A stretch of 10,377 nucleotides of DNA from Prevotella sp. Its GTDB lineage: Bacteria > Bacteroidota > Bacteroidia > Bacteroidales > Bacteroidaceae. Where the stretch lies: NCBI GenBank assembly GCA_003483565.1, contig DMYZ01000235.1, positions 1 to 10,377 on the forward strand, read 5' to 3'. This document shows, one piece after another, positions 6,427 to 10,377 of this stretch (within the stretch, counting starts at the first letter, position 1; the number at the start of each line of letters is the position of its first letter). The position numbers were made by a program, and so were the translations under genes. The notes under the pieces were generated by a model that did not search any database, was not told the DNA's origin, and saw nothing but the letters and a program-made list of their open reading frames with translations.

Positions 6427-7248
6427 ATGAAATTATCGGAGTATGCAATTCAAGAATTGGTTCCTTATGTAACGGGAACAGGAACAATTGGTTTATATCG
6501 AAAAGGTGAGGACCTTGTGGAACTCTTTAATCAATATGGTCTAAGGGACGTATATGATTTCAATCATGGAGGATTACCGAAGTTAACCGAGAATGGGGAA
6601 GATATGAATGCTTCTCGTTCTACTTACACTAGGGATCGGTTGCGGAAACTATCGGATAAGCCGGAAGTGTGGGACTTGTTGGATAAGGTCATCCAGGAGT
6701 CAGACGATCCTAAACAGTGTACTGAGGAAATTAATAAAATTATTTCCCCGGAAGGAGTAAGTTTTAATCTGGTAAATGGGAAATATGTTGTTCAAGGAAT
6801 TACGATAATAAGGAATCAGAATGTTAGAAATGATGCACACTTTACGGGTATTCAAAATAAAATTATAAGGGCCTTGAATGCTGCACAAGTGTCCATATCT
6901 CTTGCTATGGCCTGGTTTACAAATAATTAGCTATTAGAAAAGCTACGGGAAAAACAAAAAGAAGGGGTTCTTATTGAGATCGTTATTTATGACGATGGAA
7001 TCAATGCCAAATATGGTGTTGATTTAACAGGATTTGACTATATAAAAGTCCGATCTGATCGTGGTGGAATTATGCATGATAAATTTTGTGTCATTGACAA
7101 TCAAGTTGTCATCACAGGAAGTTATAACTGGACAGCTAAGGCCGAATCTAAAAACAATGAGAATGTAACCATTGAAATGGATCCCCAGTTAGCTACAAAA
7201 TATTCCTTGGAATTTAGAAAGCTGAGGAATCAGGGTGAAAAACTATAG
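6427..7248 (+). pseudogene. Phospholipase-D-superfamily nuclease-like protein with an in-frame amber stop
   Basis: Reading through a single TAG at 6928-6930 gives one continuous frame of 273 codons plus stop. The C-terminal half carries one HKD motif: H217-D-K219 then D224 and GSYNW (231-235), typical of single-motif PLD nucleases/hydrolases that work as dimers (Nuc or mitoPLD-like). The split falls between the first strand/helix of that domain (ISLAMAWFTNN) and LLEKLREKQKEG, where a Glu or Gln codon would be expected, consistent with one point mutation to TAG. The N-terminal ~120 residues (LVPYVTGTGTIGLY, then YTRDRLRKLSDKP) faintly recall the AbiJ-type N-terminal domains of abortive-infection proteins; this is a low-confidence impression. 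No ribosome binding site is seen before codon 169 for a clean restart. It has no evident role in polysaccharide assembly and looks like a guest, possibly defence-related, gene. The truncated 167-residue product would lack the active site. Confidence 0.75.
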
Positions 7249-7355
7249 TAATAACAGGGGACATTAGTAATAGGGGTAATAATCTTTAAAATCTATCAAA
7301 TATATGAAATTATGGGCATTCACTGTATTGAATGCTAACTCTTTTTACAAAAATC

Positions 7356-8300
7356 ATGATCAATATTTTATTTATAGGTGGTGGTGGATTTATAGGCTCA
7401 AATCTTGTCCACACATTCATAAAAGATAAAAAATACAAGATTTTTATCTTCGAGCCACTCTTCTCTAATTTAAACAGATTGGAGGATATAAAAAGTTCTG
7501 TCACTGTCATTAGAGGGTCAATAGCAGATTATGATTTGCTAAAGTCTATAGTAGAAGGAGATAAAATCGATATCATTGTCCATCTTGTTTCAACATTAAT
7601 TCCAGGAAGTACGTATCAGGATTTTAAAAATGAATTTGAAAATGTAGTATTCCCAACTTTCCGGTTAATGGAACTTTGTTCTGAAAAAAAGATAAAATTC
7701 ATATATTTTTCTTCTGGAGGGACTGTCTATGGGAACAGTAGAAATGGCGAGAAGTTTAAAGAAACAGATAAACTTTCTCCTATCTCTTACTATGGGTTAA
7801 CAAAACAAATTATAGAAAATGGCATATTATTTGAAAACCGAAAAGGGAAATTAGATTATTTGATAGTAAGACCATCAAATCCTTTTGGTAAAGGTCAGTC
7901 TCTTCACGGAAACCAAGGCTTCATAGCGGTGGCTATAGGAAAAATATTAGCAGGAGAACCCATTGAAGTTTGGGGTGACGGAAGTAGTATTAGAGATTAT
8001 ATATATATAGATGATCTCGCAGATGCCCTTTATCAATTAGTCAACAATGGGGTTAATAATGAAATCGTAAATATAGGAAGTGGATTTGGCTATTCTGTAA
8101 ATAATATTATCGGGAAACTACGAAATTGCATTGATATTCCATTTAAAATTGTCCATAAAGAAAGTAGAAGTGTAGATGTAAACACGATGATTCTAGATAT
8201 TACGAAATTAAAAACTTTGGTAAAGGTAAAACATACTCATTTGGAACAGGGGATAAAGACTTTCTTTAATCATTCGAGAAAAACAATTCAGGGTTTATGA
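7356..8300 (+). CDS. NAD-dependent epimerase/dehydratase (extended SDR), nucleotide-sugar 4-epimerase-like
   Basis: This cytoplasmic enzyme probably epimerises or otherwise modifies a UDP-sugar feeding the repeat unit. The Rossmann motif is GGGGFIG (residues 8-14 of the 314-residue form). It is followed by an acidic-strand end FEP, SSGGTVYG (119-126), and the catalytic pair Y146 and K150 in YYGLTK. RPSNPFG and WGDGSSIRDYIYIDDLADA are the usual substrate-side signatures of UDP-glucose/galacturonate 4-epimerases. ATG at 7356 is preferred because it places the first beta strand at the N-terminus; an upstream in-frame ATG at 7332 would add eight non-conserved residues. The stop overlaps the next gene's start by 4 bp (ATGA), showing translational coupling. 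Possible substrates include UDP-glucuronate made by the dehydrogenase, but this is inference. Confidence 0.87.
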   Translation: MINILFIGGGGFIGSNLVHTFIKDKKYKIFIFEPLFSNLNRLEDIKSSVTVIRGSIADYDLLKSIVEGDKIDIIVHLVSTLIPGSTYQDFKNEFENVVFPTFRLMELCSEKKIKFIYFSSGGTVYGNSRNGEKFKETDKLSPISYYGLTKQIIENGILFENRKGKLDYLIVRPSNPFGKGQSLHGNQGFIAVAIGKILAGEPIEVWGDGSSIRDYIYIDDLADALYQLVNNGVNNEIVNIGSGFGYSVNNIIGKLRNCIDIPFKIVHKESRSVDVNTMILDITKLKTLVKVKHTHLEQGIKTFFNHSRKTIQGL

Positions 8301-9226
8301 TACCAATACTTTCCATTTGCATTCCTACATATAATCGTCTCGAAATTTTAAGAAAAACGATTGAGAGTATTTATAAAGATTTAAGAGAGGTATCTCTTGA
8401 TGAATTTGAAGTGATAATCTCTGATAATTCTGCCAAATCCACAGCTCAATCTTTAGTTGAAGAATTCTCATATAATAATCTATATTACTATGCAACAAAC
8501 TGTGAAGGGTTTATGAATTCTTTTTATGCACTGTCGTATGGGCATGGTCTTTTTTTGAAGTTAAATAATAATTATACCATGTTTAGGGCAGGAACTTTAC
8601 ATCAACTCATAGAACAACTCAAGTGTTTGAAAACAGATAAGATACAGGTAATTTACACGAATGGACTCAAACAATCTCGAAAAGTTCAATCCTTTTTTAG
8701 TTTTGACCAGTATATTGCTGGTTTGTCTTATTTATCATCTTGGAGTGCTGGTTATGGAATGTGGAAAGAAGATTTTGATAGAATTAAGGATAAAGTAACC
8801 CTTGATAAATATTTCCCTCAAACTTCACTTTTACTTACTCAATATTACAAAAAAAAATTTATCATTGATGATAGGATCTTTTTTGATGATCAACATGTTC
8901 CGAAGAAGGGCGGATATGACATTTTTAAGGTTTTCTCGATTGATTTTGTAAAGCTAATCAAAAAAGCATATAATGATGGAACCATTAGTAAGGGGACACT
9001 TCAGAAAGTTAAATCAGATTTATTGTACAAGTATCTTTCTTCCCGATATTTTAAAACTGTCATCGCACACTTAGATAATTTTGAGCATCATAATATAAAG
9101 AAAACTATATTGACTTTCTATACTTACCCTCAGTATTTGCTGATGCTGTTTTTTTCGATCATATCTCCCTTCATGGCTTTATATAGAAAACTTATCAATC
9201 TTATTTATAATAAATTTAAAGGATGA
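8297..9226 (+). CDS. Family-2-like glycosyltransferase with atypical metal-site motif
   Basis: The product (309 residues) begins ILSICIPTYNRLEILRKTIESI, the standard GT-A first strand and helix, with VIISDNSAKST (39-49) as the second strand. Where most family-2 enzymes have a DxD-type acidic motif, this one reads GLFLKLNNNYTMF (84-96) with no aspartate. Some O-antigen transferases carry an LHND-like motif there, so NNN may be a further variant or a loss. The C-terminus has a hydrophobic segment around 275-295 followed by a basic tail, which suggests membrane association. It overlaps the epimerase by 4 bp and is translationally coupled to it. It probably transfers the sugar whose donor the epimerase makes, which is inferred from the coupling. 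Confidence 0.8.
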   Translation: MIPILSICIPTYNRLEILRKTIESIYKDLREVSLDEFEVIISDNSAKSTAQSLVEEFSYNNLYYYATNCEGFMNSFYALSYGHGLFLKLNNNYTMFRAGTLHQLIEQLKCLKTDKIQVIYTNGLKQSRKVQSFFSFDQYIAGLSYLSSWSAGYGMWKEDFDRIKDKVTLDKYFPQTSLLLTQYYKKKFIIDDRIFFDDQHVPKKGGYDIFKVFSIDFVKLIKKAYNDGTISKGTLQKVKSDLLYKYLSSRYFKTVIAHLDNFEHHNIKKTILTFYTYPQYLLMLFFSIISPFMALYRKLINLIYNKFKG

Positions 9227-9504
9227 TTACCTGTTTGCGAGTTTTGCTATATTGGAAACAAATCACTAATTTTTATAGAATGATGGTTAATGAAAATCAG
9301 GCAGTCTTTCAATAAAAAAATTTACAATAAAAATTGCATTTTTTAGTGTTTGGAGTTTGGAAAATCTTCAATAATTTAGGTGTATTGAATAGTTCGTTGG
9401 GGAGGTAGACATCTATGGGTCTGTTTCAAAGAGGAGAGGACCGTGTATATTCACCAAAACAGAAAGAGTGCTTTGTGAAAAATTTATGTATTAAGTCGAG
9501 AAAC
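9227..9504. other. Gap between transferase and GH99-like gene; weak hairpin, possible promoter, Shine-Dalgarno
   Basis: No gene is supported in this AT-rich gap. AAAAAT (9329-9334) and ATTTTT (9338-9343) form a weak AT-only hairpin, too weak to call a terminator. TTTA (9321) and TAGTGTTTG (9344-9352), 19 bases apart, loosely resemble a Bacteroidales promoter but with an extra base in the -7 box. A strong GGGGAGG at 9399-9405 sits nine bases before an ATG at 9415, which is in frame with the next gene and would add 30 residues before its signal sequence. The later ATG at 9505 is preferred because it puts the signal peptide at the N-terminus. Confidence 0.35.
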
Positions 9505-10377
9505 ATGAAATATAAACTGTTATTTTTAATTTTTTTTTGTTGTGTATCCTGTCTTATATTCGGGAAAAATAGAGTTCAAGTAGGCGCTTATTATTTTGAT
9601 GGATGGTCAGGCTTAAGTCCAGATAGAAATCCAAAATGGGCGACTAATGCGCCAACACATCTTACTTATAAATTAAAAACAGAATTTACTAATAGAGAAC
9701 CTATATGGGGATGGCGGGATGATGATGTGAGAATTATGGAAAAGCAGATCGATTTGGCCTCTCAAAATGGTATTGATTTCTTTGCATTCTGTTGGTATTG
9801 GTATAATGATGGAAAGTCGATTAATAAAACGGCGATTGAAAATTCTCCACTAAATACATCTATTCAACTTTTTTTAAAGGCAAAAAATAGGAATAAGATG
9901 AAATTCTGTGTCCTTATAGCCAATCATCAAGGGCATGAAATCGTAGGGCAAGGAAATTGGCTTAGTGCAATACAATATATGAAAAGTAAATATTTTAAAA
10001 GTAATTCTTATTTAAAGGTTGACAATAAACCCGTAATTGTCGTTTTTGACCCATGGCCTTTGCATAATGGGAAAACAACGATGAGTAAAGCGGATTCTTT
10101 AATGATGGAAGCTGGATTTAATGGACTTTATTATATTGCATGTGGTCCGAATCAAAATTTATTTAAATATAATTTATTTACATGGTATAATACATTTCCT
10201 GCACAAAAATTTACTACTAATAGGGTTCCTTATAAGGTCTTGGTTGATGCTGCTGAGGAAGCATGGTACAAACAACCTAAACTTCTGCCTGTTGCTCCAA
10301 TAGTAATGACAGGCTGGGATGTGCGCCCATGGAGATCTGATAGCGATAAATCTATATATGAGTCCCCTTTAAAAAGT
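9505..10377 (+). CDS. WbsX/GH99-like protein with N-terminal signal sequence, partial at window end
   Basis: The frame is open from 9505 to the last base (291 codons, no stop), so the C-terminus is missing. An N-terminal signal MKYKLLFLIFFCCVSC ends with a possible lipobox cysteine (C16), though the Cys three residues before is not classical; ordinary signal-peptidase cleavage near FG-KN is the alternative. The mature part fits the WbsX/GH99-like pattern: VGAYYFDGWSG, WGWRDDD, then QIDLASQNGIDFFAFCWYWYNDG, followed by FCVLIANHQGHE and later VIVVFDPWP. GH99 enzymes are endo-acting alpha-mannosidases/mannanases, while WbsX homologues occur in O-antigen clusters. A signal peptide argues for an exported or surface glycoside hydrolase rather than a cytosolic transferase. 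An in-frame ATG at 9415 with a strong Shine-Dalgarno is the alternative start. Catalytic glutamates, expected further on, cannot be fully assessed. Confidence 0.78.
   Translation, partial: MKYKLLFLIFFCCVSCLIFGKNRVQVGAYYFDGWSGLSPDRNPKWATNAPTHLTYKLKTEFTNREPIWGWRDDDVRIMEKQIDLASQNGIDFFAFCWYWYNDGKSINKTAIENSPLNTSIQLFLKAKNRNKMKFCVLIANHQGHEIVGQGNWLSAIQYMKSKYFKSNSYLKVDNKPVIVVFDPWPLHNGKTTMSKADSLMMEAGFNGLYYIACGPNQNLFKYNLFTWYNTFPAQKFTTNRVPYKVLVDAAEEAWYKQPKLLPVAPIVMTGWDVRPWRSDSDKSIYESPLKS

Noticed and set aside
6928..6930. Genome-wide recoding of TAG as an amino acid
   Set aside because: TAG ends the dehydrogenase gene (2103-2105) and the PLD frame itself (7246-7248), so TAG is a normal stop here.
7246..7280. 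Short repeated TAGTAAT...AGGGG units after the PLD gene, considered as a repeat array
   Set aside because: There are only two imperfect copies with no regular spacer; not a CRISPR or tandem array.
9329..9344. AAAAAT/ATTTTT hairpin as a rho-independent terminator
   Set aside because: The stem has no G-C pairs and would be too weak; AT-rich background makes chance likely.
10121..10303. Short + strand frame near the right end
   Set aside because: It is out of frame within the GH99-like gene, whose frame is open across the whole stretch and carries family motifs.

Overview
The window looks like a capsular or surface polysaccharide gene cluster from a member of the Bacteroidales (Bacteroides, Prevotella or a relative). 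The evidence is the Bacteroidales-style short UDP-glucose dehydrogenase, the mostly weak ribosome binding sites behind A-rich leaders, a Bacteroidetes-type IS66 remnant, and a WbsX/GH99-like protein with a signal peptide. All supported genes are on the + strand. The cluster runs off the right end, so flippase, priming transferase and regulators are not seen.

Layout: (1) 3-284 is the broken 3' end of an IS66 transposase, followed by non-coding sequence to 437 that may include the IS end near 388. (2) 438-2105 is a UDP-glucose 6-dehydrogenase gene, clearly richer in G+C than what follows. It is interrupted in frame by a 450-bp insert (1371-1820) encoding a DUF559/Vsr-like endonuclease domain and a GC-rich hairpin tail. 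(3) 2170-6403 is AT-rich: a GT92-like (DUF23) glycosyltransferase, a short decayed gene start resembling a family-2 glycosyltransferase, a Wzy/WaaL-type membrane protein, a family-2 glycosyltransferase, and a hexapeptide-repeat acyltransferase. (4) 6427-7248 is a phospholipase-D-superfamily protein unrelated to sugar assembly, broken by one in-frame amber codon. (5) 7356-9226 is an NAD-dependent sugar epimerase overlapping by 4 bp a second family-2-like glycosyltransferase with an unusual metal-site motif. (6) After a gap, 9505-10377 is the start of a WbsX/GH99-like protein with an N-terminal signal sequence, cut by the window end.

Together, the dehydrogenase would supply UDP-glucuronate, the epimerase would supply another nucleotide sugar, three glycosyltransferases would build the repeat unit, the acyltransferase would decorate it, and the Wzy-like protein would polymerise it. 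The GH99-like protein may trim or process mannan-like glycan outside the cytoplasm.

The strongest unusual signal is the nuclease domain nested in frame inside the dehydrogenase. The direct repeat AGAGGCT occurs at both edges exactly 450 bp (150 codons) apart, and removing the insert restores a continuous dehydrogenase of 405 residues. This looks like an in-frame, possibly selfish, insertion of a nuclease cassette at a domain linker of a metabolic enzyme. No database search was run; family names rest on recognising motifs by eye.
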